64,000 nucleotides of DNA from JBDRGC01 sp043818215 (GTDB taxonomy: Bacteria > Chloroflexota > Anaerolineae > Anaerolineales > UBA11858): assembly GCA_043818215.1 (NCBI GenBank), contig JBDRGC010000127.1:1-64000 (forward strand), read 5' to 3'. The notes beneath the pieces were generated by a model. That model ran no database searches. It was not told the DNA's origin and was given only the letters and a program-made list of their open reading frames with translations. Position numbers and translations under genes: made by a program. This document shows, piece by piece, positions 50,021 through 59,424 of the stretch (within the stretch, counting starts at the first letter, position 1; every line of letters starts with the position of its first letter).

Positions 50021-50762
50021 TTACCAGGTTCTGGCCCTCATCCCCGCCCGCGGCGGATCGAAATCCATCCCCCGCAAGAATATCATCGACTTTGCCGGCC
50101 ACCCGCTGATCGCTTACAGTATCGCCGCAGGACTGGCCGCCGAGACTGTGACGCGGGTGATCGTCTCCACCGATGACGATGAGATCGCCGCCATCTCCCG
50201 CCGCTGCGGGGCCGAGACTCCCTTTCTGCGTCCTGCGGAACACTCTCTCGACAACACCCCCGACCTGCCCGTCTTCCGGCAGGCCCTGGAATGGCTGGCC
50301 GACAACGAAGGCTACTGCCCGGACATCGTCGTCCAACTGCGGCCCACTTCCCCTTTCCGTCGCGTTTGGCATATCGACCAGGCTGTCTTGCGGCTCATCG
50401 AGCACCCCGAAGCCGACGCGGTGCGCACCGTCTGTGTGCCCTTCCAGAACCCCTTCAAAATGTGGCGCATCGCCCCCGACGGGTTAATGCAGCCCCTCGG
50501 AACCGAGCTGGGCATCCCCCGCGAGCCATACAACCAGCCCCGGCAAGCCCTCCCCGAAGTCTACTGGCAGACCGGCTACGTCGATGCTGCCTGGGCCGAC
50601 ACCATTCTCTCGAAGAATTCCATGACCGGGGACGCAATCCTACCCCTGGTCATCGACCCCTCCGAATGGGTGGACATCGACTCTCCCAATGATTGGCGCA
50701 GGGCGGAGAGACTGTTGGAGAGCGGGGAGGTTACTTTGGATGATCTAGGTTTTTCTATTTAG
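49950..50762 (+). CDS. Acylneuraminate (nonulosonate) cytidylyltransferase, NeuA/PtmB-like
   Basis: The 270-residue enzyme makes CMP-activated nonulosonic acid. It has the CMP-synthetase motif LALIPARGGSKSIPRKN (28-44), then IVSTDDDEIAAISRRCGAETPFLRPAEHSLDNTPD and VVQLRPTSPFR, and ends WVDIDSPNDWRRAERLL. Residues 1-25 (NPQSPISNLHSPISILHSP) are encoded by the CCAATCTCC repeat, and the ATG itself lies in the repeat, so the native start has been lost or moved. It would follow the SDR at 46030 directly if the TA cassettes between were removed. Confidence 0.92.
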   Translation: MYNPQSPISNLHSPISILHSPISNYQVLALIPARGGSKSIPRKNIIDFAGHPLIAYSIAAGLAAETVTRVIVSTDDDEIAAISRRCGAETPFLRPAEHSLDNTPDLPVFRQALEWLADNEGYCPDIVVQLRPTSPFRRVWHIDQAVLRLIEHPEADAVRTVCVPFQNPFKMWRIAPDGLMQPLGTELGIPREPYNQPRQALPEVYWQTGYVDAAWADTILSKNSMTGDAILPLVIDPSEWVDIDSPNDWRRAERLLESGEVTLDDLGFSI

Positions 50763-51152
50763 GAATCAGTAGGTCAGTAGATCAGTAGATCAGTAAATCA
50801 GGGATCAGTAGATCAGTAAATTAGTAAATCAGTAGATCAGTAAATCAGGAATCAGTGGATCAGGGAGCAGTAGATCAGGAATATAATCAGGGTTTCCTGA
50901 TTTCCTGATTTCCTGGTTTCCGGATTTCCTGATTTACTGATTTCCTGATTTACTGATTTACTGATTTCCTGATTTCCTGATTTCCTGGTTTCCTGATTTC
51001 CTGATTTCCTGGTTTCCTGATTTCCTGGTTTCCTGGTTTCCTGGTTTCCTGATTTCCTGGTTTCCTGGTTTCCTGATTTCCTGGTTTCCTGGTTTCCTGG
51101 TTTCCTGATTTCCTGGTTTCCTGGTTTCCTGGTTTCCTAGTTTCCTAGTTTC
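50763..51152. repeat. Largest palindrome: CAGTAGATCAGTA / CTGGTTTCCTGATTTC phrases
   Basis: CAGTAGATCAGTAAATCAG units (50767-50880) followed by about 30 TTTCCTGATTTCCTGG units (50893-51150). At about 390 bp it is the longest such tract in the window and has no gene. Confidence 0.94.
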
Positions 51153-51159
51153 TTGTCGT

Positions 51160-51195
51160 GGTAGAATGTATCTACATTTGTGGGCACATTCTACC
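51160..51195 (+). promoter_or_regulatory. Operator-like inverted repeat before vapBC
   Basis: GGTAGAATGT (51160-51169) and ACATTCTACC (51186-51195) are perfectly complementary with 16 bp between, ending 11 bp before the antitoxin ATG. This is a plausible autoregulatory site for the Phd/VapB protein. Confidence 0.55.
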
Positions 51196-51206
51196 GGGAG
51201 GTCGAA

Positions 51207-51458
51207 ATGATTGCTGTTGGAATACGTGAATTGAAACAGCAAACCAGCGAGTTGATCCGTCTGGTGCGCGAAGAAGGAAGAGAACTCCAGGTTACTTATC
51301 GCGGCGATGTTGTGGCCCTCGTGGTTCCCGTGACTCGCGCCACATCACCGGATGCTGAAGCTGCCTGGTCCAGTCTGGATGTGCTGGCTGCGGAGATTGG
51401 GGCGTGCTGGCCTGCTGACGTTACCAGTGTGGAAGCCGTAGCTGAGGGCCGCGCGTGA
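51207..51458 (+). CDS. Phd/YefM-like antitoxin
   Basis: The 83-residue protein opens with MIAVGIRELKQQTSELIRLVREEGRELQVTYRGDVVALVVPV, the Phd fold that binds DNA as a dimer, and ends with a short acidic toxin-binding tail. GGGAGGTCGAA precedes the ATG. The stop overlaps the GTG of the toxin. It probably represses its own operon through the inverted repeat at 51160. Confidence 0.92.
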   Translation: MIAVGIRELKQQTSELIRLVREEGRELQVTYRGDVVALVVPVTRATSPDAEAAWSSLDVLAAEIGACWPADVTSVEAVAEGRA

Positions 51459-51874
51459 GTGGCTACGTGGTAGTAGATGCCAGTGTATGGGTCGCGCGTA
51501 TGATCGATCAAGACGTTTTTCATGCCATCAGCCGTCAATGGCTGGACGAGCAACGCACCAACGGGATGCGTTTTATTGCCCCCACGCTATTACTCGTCGA
51601 AGTGGTCGCCGCTATTTCCCGCCGCACGGGGGACAGAGGATTAGCACAACGCGCCGTGGATATATTGGAAAACCTGCCCGATTTGCGGCTGGTGGATATG
51701 GACCGCAGCCTCGTGCAAATTGCCATTCGCGTAGGGGTTGACCTGGGGGTGCGCGGTGCAGACGCGTTTTACATCGCCATTGCGCAACAGCTACACCTCC
51801 CCCTTACCACCCTGGATGTGGATCAGCGTACCCGCGCCGGCCAGATAATAGAGACATGGAAGATAACGGGTTGA
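51455..51874 (+). CDS. VapC-family PIN-domain toxin
   Basis: The 139-residue PIN ribonuclease has Asp8 (VVVDASVWVA), Glu49 (LLLVEVVAAI), Asp103 (GADAFYIAIA) and Asp121 (LTTLDVDQR), the complete metal-binding set. The GTG start overlaps the antitoxin stop. The module sits between the PtmB-like gene and the histidine kinase gene, with palindromes on both sides. Confidence 0.95.
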   Translation: MSGYVVVDASVWVARMIDQDVFHAISRQWLDEQRTNGMRFIAPTLLLVEVVAAISRRTGDRGLAQRAVDILENLPDLRLVDMDRSLVQIAIRVGVDLGVRGADAFYIAIAQQLHLPLTTLDVDQRTRAGQIIETWKITG

Positions 51875-51896
51875 ATAATCAATATGGGTGAGTTGG

Positions 51897-52092
51897 GGTT
51901 TTCTATTGGGGACTGGTAAATTGGGGAGTGGTAAATTGGTAAATTGGGGATTGGTAAATTGGTAAACTGGGGACTGGTGATTGGTTCCCAGCTTACCAAC
52001 CTACCAATCTACCAATCTACCAACCTACCAACCTACCAATCTACCAATCTACCAATCTACCAATCTACCAACCTACCACTCCCCAATTCCCA
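51897..52092. repeat. GGTAAATTGG / CCAATCTACCAA phrase palindrome
   Basis: GGTAAATTGGGGA units (51914-51980) followed by ACCAATCTACCAACC units (51994-52076), ending at the histidine kinase start. Confidence 0.92.
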
Positions 52093-52098
52093 AAAACC

Positions 52099-53505
52099 AT
52101 GTTCACTTCCCTCCGCTCCCGCCTGTTGTTGACTTATGCCCTTGTCATCGGGGTGGTGCTGTGCGTGGCAGGGACTGCGCTGATCTGGTACATTTTGCAG
52201 AATCCCGCCATCGAACGGCTATTGTACGTGCGTCTCGATCAGGCTGCGGAAAATGTTCTCCAGCAAGAGATGCCCGCTTTATCTTCGTCGCAGACATTAC
52301 AAGCAACCGCCCGGCGTATCGACCAGCAATATAATGTGCGTGTTTTGGTGCTGTCGGTTGATGGGGAAGTGTTGACCGACTCTCGGAGCGGGGACGAGCC
52401 AGAGTTGGCTCCCAAAACACGTCGCATCACACAAGGAACGCATGGACTGGCCTGGGACGCCAACAACCGGGCCTGGTTATTCGTGTGGCAGCCACTCGAT
52501 GATGACACTTTTCTGGTTTTGGCTGTGCCGCGTGTCAGAAAAGTATCTCTCCTTTTCTCCCAGCGTTTACGAGAAGTATTGCGGGATGATCTATTTCCGC
52601 CCCTGCTTCAAGCTGGCTGTGCGGCCTTGATTTTAGCGCTGATCCTGGCTTTGTGGATGTCGCGCTGGGTGGCGGCCCCTTTGCGGCGCATGGCTGCAGC
52701 AACGCGGGACATGTCAGCGGGGGAATATGGTCACATTTCGGTAGAAGGGCCAGAAGAAGTACAGTCCCTGGCGCACGCCTTCAACGAGATGACAGCCCGG
52801 GTGCAAGCCAGCCAGCAATCCCAGAGAGACTTTGTGTCCAATGTCTCCCACGAGTTGAAAACGCCACTTACATCCATTCAGGGCTTCTCACAAGCCATGT
52901 TAGACGGCACTGCGGATACCCCGGAGAAATTGCAGCAATCTGCTGAGGTGATTTTTAGCGAGGCCGGGCGGATGCACCGCATGGTTTTAGACCTTTTGGA
53001 TTTAGCCCGCCTGGATGCCGGGACGGTGGAATTGGAGCGTGTTAGCGTGGACCTGGCAGCTTTGCTGCACAATGTGACCACCAGGCTCTCCCCGCAGGCC
53101 GCACAGGCTCAGGTGGATTTGCAGTTCGAGAGCTTTGCACTTCCGATTGTGATCGGCGATGGGGACCGCCTGACCCAGGTTTTTACAAATCTGGTGGAAA
53201 ACGCCCTCAAGTATACGCCTCCGGGCGGGCAGGTGCGGCTCCGAGCGGCAGCGGCGGCAGACTGCGTGGAAATCTCGGTGGAGGACACGGGGCCGGGCAT
53301 CCCCCCGGAACACTTGGGACGCATTTTCGAGCGATTCTATCAAGTGGACAAATCCCGCCCCGGTGGGGGCCGCCGCGGAGTTGGATTGGGGTTGCCCATT
53401 GCGCGGGAGATTATCCAAGCCCACGGAGGCACAATCACAGCCCACAGCCAGACGGGACAGGGAAGTGTTTTTGTGGTAAAAATACCCCTTGCACGCCCCG
53501 AATGA
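52099..53505 (+). CDS. Sensor histidine kinase
   Basis: The 468-residue membrane sensor has TM1 (about 8-32), a 130-residue extracytoplasmic domain, TM2 (about 168-188), HAMP (189-241), HisKA with phospho-acceptor His251 in SHELKTPLTSIQGF, and an ATPase domain with QVFTNLVENALKY, DTGPGIPP and GVGLGLPIAREI. It is of the EnvZ/PhoR class. No response regulator gene adjoins it; the receiver at the left window edge is far away and on the other strand. It may sense envelope or polymer status, but this is only inferred. Confidence 0.95.
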   Translation: MFTSLRSRLLLTYALVIGVVLCVAGTALIWYILQNPAIERLLYVRLDQAAENVLQQEMPALSSSQTLQATARRIDQQYNVRVLVLSVDGEVLTDSRSGDEPELAPKTRRITQGTHGLAWDANNRAWLFVWQPLDDDTFLVLAVPRVRKVSLLFSQRLREVLRDDLFPPLLQAGCAALILALILALWMSRWVAAPLRRMAAATRDMSAGEYGHISVEGPEEVQSLAHAFNEMTARVQASQQSQRDFVSNVSHELKTPLTSIQGFSQAMLDGTADTPEKLQQSAEVIFSEAGRMHRMVLDLLDLARLDAGTVELERVSVDLAALLHNVTTRLSPQAAQAQVDLQFESFALPIVIGDGDRLTQVFTNLVENALKYTPPGGQVRLRAAAAADCVEISVEDTGPGIPPEHLGRIFERFYQVDKSRPGGGRRGVGLGLPIAREIIQAHGGTITAHSQTGQGSVFVVKIPLARPE

Positions 53506-53514
53506 ATTCGGTGT

Positions 53515-53637
53515 CTCGCCATTCGCCATTCGCCACTCGCCACTCGCCATTCGCCATTCGCCACTCGCCATTCGCCATTCGCCCCTCGCTATTCGCTATT
53601 CGCCACTCGCCACTCGCCCCCACGCTTCACTCCTCAC
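53515..53637. repeat. TCGCCATTCGCCAC phrase repeat
   Basis: About 12 CGCCATTCGCCACTCGC units in one orientation, then CACGCTTCACTCCTCACG. The frame of the next gene is open through it. Confidence 0.92.
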
Positions 53638-53644
53638 GTACATA

Positions 53645-54640
53645 ATGAAAAGACCACTCAGCATCATAATTCCATGCTTCAATGAACAAGCCACTATTCG
53701 TTTGCTGCTGGACGCCATCTACGCGCAAACGTATCCCCGCGAACAGATAGAAGTGATTATTGCCGACGGCATTTCCACGGATGATACCCGCGCAGAGATT
53801 CGCGCTTTCCAGCAAACCCATCCAGACCTGAACATCGAAGTGGTAGATAACCTGAAGCGCAATATTCCTGCGGGGCTTAACCGAGCCATCGAGGCTGCTG
53901 GCGGAGAGTTCATCGTGCGGCTGGATGCTCACTCTGTGCCCCACAATGATTACGTTTCCCGGTGCTTGGCTGCTTTAGATGCCGGCCTGGGCGACAACGT
54001 CGGAGGGGTGTGGGAAATCCAGCCCTCGGAGCCGGGATGGGTGGCACGTTCCATTGCGGCTGCGGCAGCCCACCCACTTGGCGTGGGCGATGCCAGTTAC
54101 CGGGTCGGCGGCCAGCCACAAGCCGTAGATACGGTTCCCTTTGGGGCCTTCCGCCGCGCATTGACTGATCGCATAGGCCTTTTTGATGAGACTTTGCTTT
54201 CCAATGAAGATTATGAGTTCAACGTTCGGGTGCGCCAATCGGGGGGCACTGTTTGGATGGACCCTGCAATCCGCTCGCAATACTTTGCGCGTCCTAACCT
54301 GCGGGCGCTTGCCAAACAGTATTGGCGCTACGGGTATTGGAAATTGTGTATGCTGAGACGTTTCCCGGAGACGTTTCGTTGGCGGCAGCTTTCGGGGGCC
54401 TTCGTGCTTACCTGGTTGGTTTTAGGTATACTTGCAATTTGGTTCCCTGTGGCTCAGTGGCTCCTGTCGGCGGAGGCTATCATTTACAGTCTAGCCCTGG
54501 CAATGGCCGGAGCGCAGACTGCTGTGAAAAACCGTGATCTGGCGATGTTGGTTGGCGTGCCTCTGGCAATTGCAACCATGCACTTCGCCTGGGGAACAGC
54601 GTTTTTGTGGAGTTTGTTGAAATCGGTGATTGGAGATTAG
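53645..54640 (+). CDS. Glycosyltransferase family 2 membrane protein
   Basis: The 331-residue protein has a GT-A domain (LSIIIPCFNEQATIRLLLDAI, VIIADGISTDDTRAEI, GEFIVRLDAHSVPHNDYV with DAH as the metal motif, and SNEDYEFNVRVRQSGG) and two to three C-terminal TM segments (about 245-325). This is the ExoA-like layout that extends a lipid-linked sugar at the inner face of the membrane. The stop is within the next palindrome. Confidence 0.92.
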   Translation: MKRPLSIIIPCFNEQATIRLLLDAIYAQTYPREQIEVIIADGISTDDTRAEIRAFQQTHPDLNIEVVDNLKRNIPAGLNRAIEAAGGEFIVRLDAHSVPHNDYVSRCLAALDAGLGDNVGGVWEIQPSEPGWVARSIAAAAAHPLGVGDASYRVGGQPQAVDTVPFGAFRRALTDRIGLFDETLLSNEDYEFNVRVRQSGGTVWMDPAIRSQYFARPNLRALAKQYWRYGYWKLCMLRRFPETFRWRQLSGAFVLTWLVLGILAIWFPVAQWLLSAEAIIYSLALAMAGAQTAVKNRDLAMLVGVPLAIATMHFAWGTAFLWSLLKSVIGD

Positions 54641-54740
54641 AGATTGGAGATTGGATACTGGAGATTGGAGATTAGAGACTGGAGACCGTAGACGGAAATT
54701 GAGACTGGAAATCTCTAATCCCTAATCTCCAATCTCCAAT
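54628..54740. repeat. GGAGATTGGATACTGG phrase palindrome
   Basis: TGATTGGAGATTAGAGATTGG units followed by AATCTCTAATCCCTAATCTCC up to the next start. Confidence 0.92.
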
Positions 54741-54748
54741 GAATATTT

Positions 54749-56161
54749 ATGACAAATCAAAAAACTAGCCGCTGGCGTCTAAGCCCCGTAGAGCGCCGAA
54801 CACTGTTGGTAATCGGTGACTTTGTTGTGGGGCTGATCTCTTTGGCGGCCGCACTTGTATTTTGGGCTAATAATGCGGAATGGCTGGGCTTGTCTGTGGC
54901 TTTTTTGCAGGAGCGCGTCGCCACATGGTTTTATCTTCTCCCTTTTATCTGGCTGGCGCTATTAGTTGACACGTATGATATACACCGGGCTGCTGATTGG
55001 CGTAAGACCGTGCAAGGGGTTGCCTCCGCTACGTCTATGGGATTGGGTTTATACCTAGTGGTTTACTTCGCATCAGATAACCCATTGCCTCGTAGTGGCG
55101 TGGCCGCTTTTCTAATTGCCGCTTCGGGGTTGACTCTAATCTGGCGGCTAATGTACATCCGCGTTTTCACCGCTTCTCAATTCATGCGCCGGGTTTTGGT
55201 GGTTGGCGCCGGCAAGGCCGGGCAGACGATTCTAGGCGCAATCAACAGCCTGCAACCCAAACCTTTCGATTTGATTGGTATTATCGACGATGACCCGGAG
55301 AAGATTGGCACTAAGGTCGAAGGTTATGATGTCATTGGCAGCAGCTATGAATTGCCAAACCTTCTGCAGGAAGAAAACATATCAGATATCATCGTGGCAA
55401 TTTCGGGGGAAATGCAAGGATACACTTTCCAAACTTTGTTGGATGTCCAGCAGCAGGGGGTAGAGATCACCCGGATGCCGGTGGCCTACGAGGAATTGTT
55501 GAACCGGGTGCCCATCCAAATTCTCGAAGCGGATTGGATTCTGCGTTCCTTTGTAGATCAATTCCGCACGAATAATTTTTACAGAATCGGCAAACGTCTG
55601 CTAGATATTCTGGGCGGGCTGGTCGGTATGCTAATTCTGATGGTGATTGTGCCATTTGTGGGATTAGCAACCATATTGGATAGTGGCCGCCCCGTGTTCT
55701 ACTCTCAAGTGCGGTTGGGCCGAGGCGGAAAACTCCATAATATCTTCAAATTCCGCACTATGCGCCTGGATGCGGAGGCGGATGGTAAAGCGGTAACTGC
55801 CAAAGAAGACGATGAGCGCGCCACGCGGGTGGGGCGATTCTTGCGGAAGACGCATATCGACGAGATTCCTCAATTTATCAATGTCTTGCGCGGCGAAATG
55901 AGTCTGGTGGGGCCTCGGTCGGAACGTCCAGGTCTCATAGAGCATTACCACCGTCATATTCCTTTCTACCGCGCTCGTTTACTGGTCAAGCCGGGGCTTA
56001 CTGGCTGGGCACAGGTTAATTATGGTTACGCAGGAAATATAGACGATACGATAATAAAGATAGAGTACGACTTATACTACGTTAAGCATCGGAATATGGT
56101 GTTAGACATAATCACTCTATTGCGTACTCCTGGGACAATGTTCGGGATGCGAGGCCAGTAG
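54749..56161 (+). CDS. Polyprenyl glycosylphosphotransferase (WbaP-like initiating enzyme)
   Basis: The 470-residue protein has four N-terminal TM segments, a CoA-binding-like Rossmann domain (VLVVGAGKAGQTILGAINSL), one further membrane helix (about 285-310), and the bacterial sugar-transferase domain: KLHNIFKFRTMRLDAEADGKA, FLRKTHIDEIPQFINVLRGEMSLVGPRSERPG and VKPGLTGWAQVNYGYAG. It transfers a sugar-1-phosphate to undecaprenyl phosphate, the first membrane step of the polymer. Confidence 0.96.
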   Translation: MTNQKTSRWRLSPVERRTLLVIGDFVVGLISLAAALVFWANNAEWLGLSVAFLQERVATWFYLLPFIWLALLVDTYDIHRAADWRKTVQGVASATSMGLGLYLVVYFASDNPLPRSGVAAFLIAASGLTLIWRLMYIRVFTASQFMRRVLVVGAGKAGQTILGAINSLQPKPFDLIGIIDDDPEKIGTKVEGYDVIGSSYELPNLLQEENISDIIVAISGEMQGYTFQTLLDVQQQGVEITRMPVAYEELLNRVPIQILEADWILRSFVDQFRTNNFYRIGKRLLDILGGLVGMLILMVIVPFVGLATILDSGRPVFYSQVRLGRGGKLHNIFKFRTMRLDAEADGKAVTAKEDDERATRVGRFLRKTHIDEIPQFINVLRGEMSLVGPRSERPGLIEHYHRHIPFYRARLLVKPGLTGWAQVNYGYAGNIDDTIIKIEYDLYYVKHRNMVLDIITLLRTPGTMFGMRGQ

Positions 56162-56350
56162 TGGAGGGTGGAGCGTGGGGCGTGGGGCGTGAAACGTGAC
56201 GAAGTCCCCGAAGCGCAGCGGAGTGGGAAGACGTGAAACGTGATGCGTAGGCAACTTGCCTCTTGTACCTTGCCTCCTGCACCTTGCCCCCTGCCTCTTG
56301 CACCTTGCCTCTTGCCTCTTGCCCCCTTGCATCCCGCCACCCGCCACTCG
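56160..56350. repeat. GCGTGGGGCGTGAAACGTG and CTTGCCTCTTGC phrase repeats
   Basis: GGAGCGTGGGGCGTG and AAACGTGA units (56165-56250), then CTTGCCTCCTGCACCTTGCC units (56256-56330) and CGCCACCCGCCACTCGCC. Confidence 0.85.
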
Positions 56351-56365
56351 CCTCACCGGAACTTC

Positions 56366-58303
56366 ATGAATATAAAAAATCTGCTGACAAAACTTACGCT
56401 GCCACATGCACCTGTGCGCAATCGCATGTTATTGCTGGGCGATCTGTTCTTGATCGCTGCGGCGGTATTAGGTAGTTTTGCTCTGCGCTTCGAATTAGGG
56501 AACCTGTTTGCATTTTATCTGCCTCAAGCATTGAAGATGATAATCCTGGCCCTTTTGATCAAGCCGGTAGTTTATTACTTCTTCGGTTTGTACCGCCGTC
56601 TGTGGGCTTATGCCAGCATTCGCGAACTGCTTTTGATTGTCGCGGCAGTTACAGCAGCTTCGATTTTGCTCTCGGTGAGCGTCACCCTGATGACATACAG
56701 CCAGGCAAGGTCGCCAAACTATATTGGCTTTCCCCGCGCCACGCTGGTGATCGATTGGCTGCTTTCTATATTTCTGGCCGGCGGGTTGCGCTTTTCCACC
56801 CGCCTGATTGCAGAGAGCAAATCCACGGCTGCCGATGGGAATGCCCGTACAAAGATGGTTCAAAACGTGTTGATTGTCGGGGCGGGAGACGCGGGAGCAT
56901 TGGTCCTCCGCGAAATTCAGAAAAATCCTCAGCTCAATCTATCGCCGGTATGCTTTTTGGATGACGATAAAACCAAACAGGAGCAGCAAATCCATGGCGT
57001 CCCAATTGTCGGGACATTGGATGATTTAGCGCGGGTGGTACACGCCAAACGGATTCAGGAAGTGATCATTGCCATCCCCACCGCTCCGGGGCAAATCATC
57101 CGTAAAGTGGCTGATGTGTGCCGGGCAAAGCGCATCCCTTTCCGCACCATGCCTGGAGTTTACGATCTTATCGGCGGCAAAGTAAGCGTCAATCGCCTGC
57201 GAAATGTCAATATCTCCGACTTGCTGCGCCGCGCCCCCATCGCTATCGATAACCGGCGCATCGGCTCGATTTTGAGCGGACGCCGGGTGCTGGTCACAGG
57301 TGCGGGCGGCTCGATAGGCCGTGAACTCTGCCGCCAGATAGCCCGTTGGGGGCCATCTGCCCTGATATTGCTCGGACATGGCGAGAACAGCATTTTCGAG
57401 ACCTTGATAGAACTCAAAGATGACTACCCCTCGCTGCTTTTGCACTCTGTCATCGCCGATATACGCGATCGAGACCGGCTGGAATCAGTATTCGAAAATC
57501 TCAGCCCTCAAATGGTCTTTCATGCCGCCGCGCATAAACACGTCCCCCTGATGGAAATCAACGTCGAAGAAGCCATCACCAACAATATTTTGGGCACTCG
57601 CAATGTGGTCGAAGTCTCGCTGACTTATGGCATTGATCGGCTGGTAATGATTTCAACGGATAAAGCCATTCGCCCCACCAGTGTTATGGGGGCCACCAAA
57701 CGCATGGCAGAGTTGTTGGTTTTGGATGCCGCTCATCGTTCTGATCAGGCCTATTCCGTGGTGCGATTTGGAAACGTATTGGGCAGCCGGGGCAGCGTTG
57801 TGCCGAAATTCCAGCGGCAAATTGCCCGCGGTGGCCCTATCACCATCACCCATCCAGACATGGAGCGCTACTTTATGACCATCCCCGAGGCCGTACATCT
57901 GGTTTTGCAGGCCGGCGCCATGGGACAGTGCGGCGAGGTCTTTGTGCTCAAGATGGGCGAACAAGTGCGAATTTTGGATCTGGCCGAAGACCTGATCCGC
58001 CTCTCCGGGTTGGAACCGGGAAAAGACATCGAGATCACTTTTACCGGCATCCGCCCTGGCGAAAAGTTGAAAGAAGAACTCTGGGATAAATGGGCGCAAT
58101 ATGAACCCACCTCTCACCCGGACATTGTCCTGCTGACCGAAGAAGACATCATCAGTGAAGGCGCCCTGCATCAGGCCGTGGATGAGCTGATCTATCTGGC
58201 GCGTGAAAGCAACGCTTCTGCCATTATCAAGCGATTGGATGCCCTCATTCCCGGCGCCACCGTGCGCAGCACCCCTCCCCCGGAGATCACAGCCGTAATC
58301 TAA
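56366..58303 (+). CDS. Membrane nucleoside-diphosphate sugar 4,6-dehydratase (CapD/PglF-like)
   Basis: The 645-residue protein has four N-terminal TM helices, a first Rossmann domain (VLIVGAGDAGALVLREI) and a second catalytic SDR domain (VLVTGAGGSIGRELCRQI, HAAAHKHVPLMEIN, MISTDKAIRPTSVMGATKRMAE, FGNVLGSRGSV). This is the PglF/WbpM/FlaA1 architecture, forming UDP-4-keto-6-deoxy-HexNAc. It follows the initiating transferase and likely supplies its first sugar. The 42 in-frame codons upstream are repeat. Confidence 0.95.
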   Translation: MNIKNLLTKLTLPHAPVRNRMLLLGDLFLIAAAVLGSFALRFELGNLFAFYLPQALKMIILALLIKPVVYYFFGLYRRLWAYASIRELLLIVAAVTAASILLSVSVTLMTYSQARSPNYIGFPRATLVIDWLLSIFLAGGLRFSTRLIAESKSTAADGNARTKMVQNVLIVGAGDAGALVLREIQKNPQLNLSPVCFLDDDKTKQEQQIHGVPIVGTLDDLARVVHAKRIQEVIIAIPTAPGQIIRKVADVCRAKRIPFRTMPGVYDLIGGKVSVNRLRNVNISDLLRRAPIAIDNRRIGSILSGRRVLVTGAGGSIGRELCRQIARWGPSALILLGHGENSIFETLIELKDDYPSLLLHSVIADIRDRDRLESVFENLSPQMVFHAAAHKHVPLMEINVEEAITNNILGTRNVVEVSLTYGIDRLVMISTDKAIRPTSVMGATKRMAELLVLDAAHRSDQAYSVVRFGNVLGSRGSVVPKFQRQIARGGPITITHPDMERYFMTIPEAVHLVLQAGAMGQCGEVFVLKMGEQVRILDLAEDLIRLSGLEPGKDIEITFTGIRPGEKLKEELWDKWAQYEPTSHPDIVLLTEEDIISEGALHQAVDELIYLARESNASAIIKRLDALIPGATVRSTPPPEITAVI

Positions 58304-58309
58304 CCGGTA

Positions 58310-58415
58310 TCGTCTCGACAAATGCGTGGAGGATGAATCGTGAAGACGTGAAACGTTCTCTGTTGTCACGCCATTCGCCACTCGCCACTCGCCACTCGCC
58401 CCACGCTCCACGGAG
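58310..58415. repeat. GTGAAACGT and CGCCACTCGCCAC phrase repeats
   Basis: GTGAAGACGTGAAACG then CATTCGCCACTCGCCACTC and CACGCTCCACGG. Confidence 0.8.
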
Positions 58416-58430
58416 TCCCCTGCCAATCTC

Positions 58431-59417
58431 ATGCCTGAAACCACTCTCGAAGAATGGGACGCTTTCCTATCCCGCTATCCCAACGCTCACCTGCTTCAAA
58501 CCCAGTCGTGGGGTGAACTCAAGTCCACCTTTGGTTGGAACGTGGTCAGGATTGTGACCCGTGACGCCGGCGCCCAGATTCTCTTCAAAAAACTCCCCCT
58601 GGGACTGACGTGGGCCTACCTCCCCAAGGGGCCGGTGGGAGAGAATTGGGGCGATCTCTGGCCCGCGGTGAACGCGGCCTGCCGCAGGCGGCGGGCTGTA
58701 TTCCTGAAAGTGGAACCCGACCTATGGGAGCAGGAGGCGGGTTCCCCCCGGGATGCCGCTACGCCCACAGGATTCCGCCTCAGCCCCCACCACATCCAGC
58801 CCCCGCGCACCCTGTTAGTAAACCTCGCCGGGGCAGAGGATCAAATCCTATCGCGCATGAAACAAAAAACTCGCTACAATATCGGTCTGGCAATCAGAAA
58901 AGGCGTGGTTGTGCGCTCATCGAATGATATTGATGGCTTTCACAAATTAATGCAAACGACTGGCGAAAGGGACGCGTTCGGGGTTCATAGTCTGGAATAC
59001 TATCGCCGGGTATACGGTCTGTTTGCGCCGCGGGGCGAGTGCGAGTTGTTGTGGGCCGAGTATCAAGAAGAGCCGTTGGCAGCTTTGATGATTTTGGTGC
59101 ATGGGAACCGGGCCTGGTATTTTTACGGCGCGTCATCGAACCTGCACCGCAACCGCATGGCTCCTTATATTTTGCAGTGGGAGGCCATGCGGTGGGCACG
59201 TGCGCAGGGCTGTATCGAATATGATCTGTGGGGTGTCCCGGATGCCGATATAGAAACCCTTGAGGCCGAGTTCATGCAACGCAGAGATGGTTTGTGGGGC
59301 CTGTACCGTTTCAAGCGCGGCTTCGGCGGCAAACTGCACCGCGTGGCCGCCCCCTGGGACCGCGTTTATCGCCCGGGTTTATATGCTTTTTATCGTTGGT
59401 GGGTGTCGTCTCGATAA
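58431..59417 (+). CDS. FemAB-like aminoacyl/acyltransferase
   Basis: The 328-residue protein is a double-GNAT enzyme of the FemABX group: HLLQTQSWGELKSTFGW at the start, YLPKGPV, MKQKTRYNIGLAIRKGV (about 143-159, a diagnostic helix) and GASSNLHRNRMAPYILQWEAMRWARAQGCIEYDLWGV at the C-terminal half. Members attach amino acids to cell-wall peptides or act on surface sugars. In this locus the acceptor could be a glycan amine or peptidoglycan. Confidence 0.9.
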   Translation: MPETTLEEWDAFLSRYPNAHLLQTQSWGELKSTFGWNVVRIVTRDAGAQILFKKLPLGLTWAYLPKGPVGENWGDLWPAVNAACRRRRAVFLKVEPDLWEQEAGSPRDAATPTGFRLSPHHIQPPRTLLVNLAGAEDQILSRMKQKTRYNIGLAIRKGVVVRSSNDIDGFHKLMQTTGERDAFGVHSLEYYRRVYGLFAPRGECELLWAEYQEEPLAALMILVHGNRAWYFYGASSNLHRNRMAPYILQWEAMRWARAQGCIEYDLWGVPDADIETLEAEFMQRRDGLWGLYRFKRGFGGKLHRVAAPWDRVYRPGLYAFYRWWVSSR

Positions 59418-59424
59418 TAAGGTA

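Noticed and set aside
50763..51152. Possible CRISPR array because of dense regular repeats
   Set aside because: Units are 6-9 nt with no unique spacers of constant length, the orientation flips within the tract, and no cas genes are in the window.
53489..53644. N-terminal extension of the GT2 protein through the TCGCCA repeat
   Set aside because: The frame is open, but the conserved domain starts at 53645 with a plausible ATG, and the upstream codons are pure repeat.
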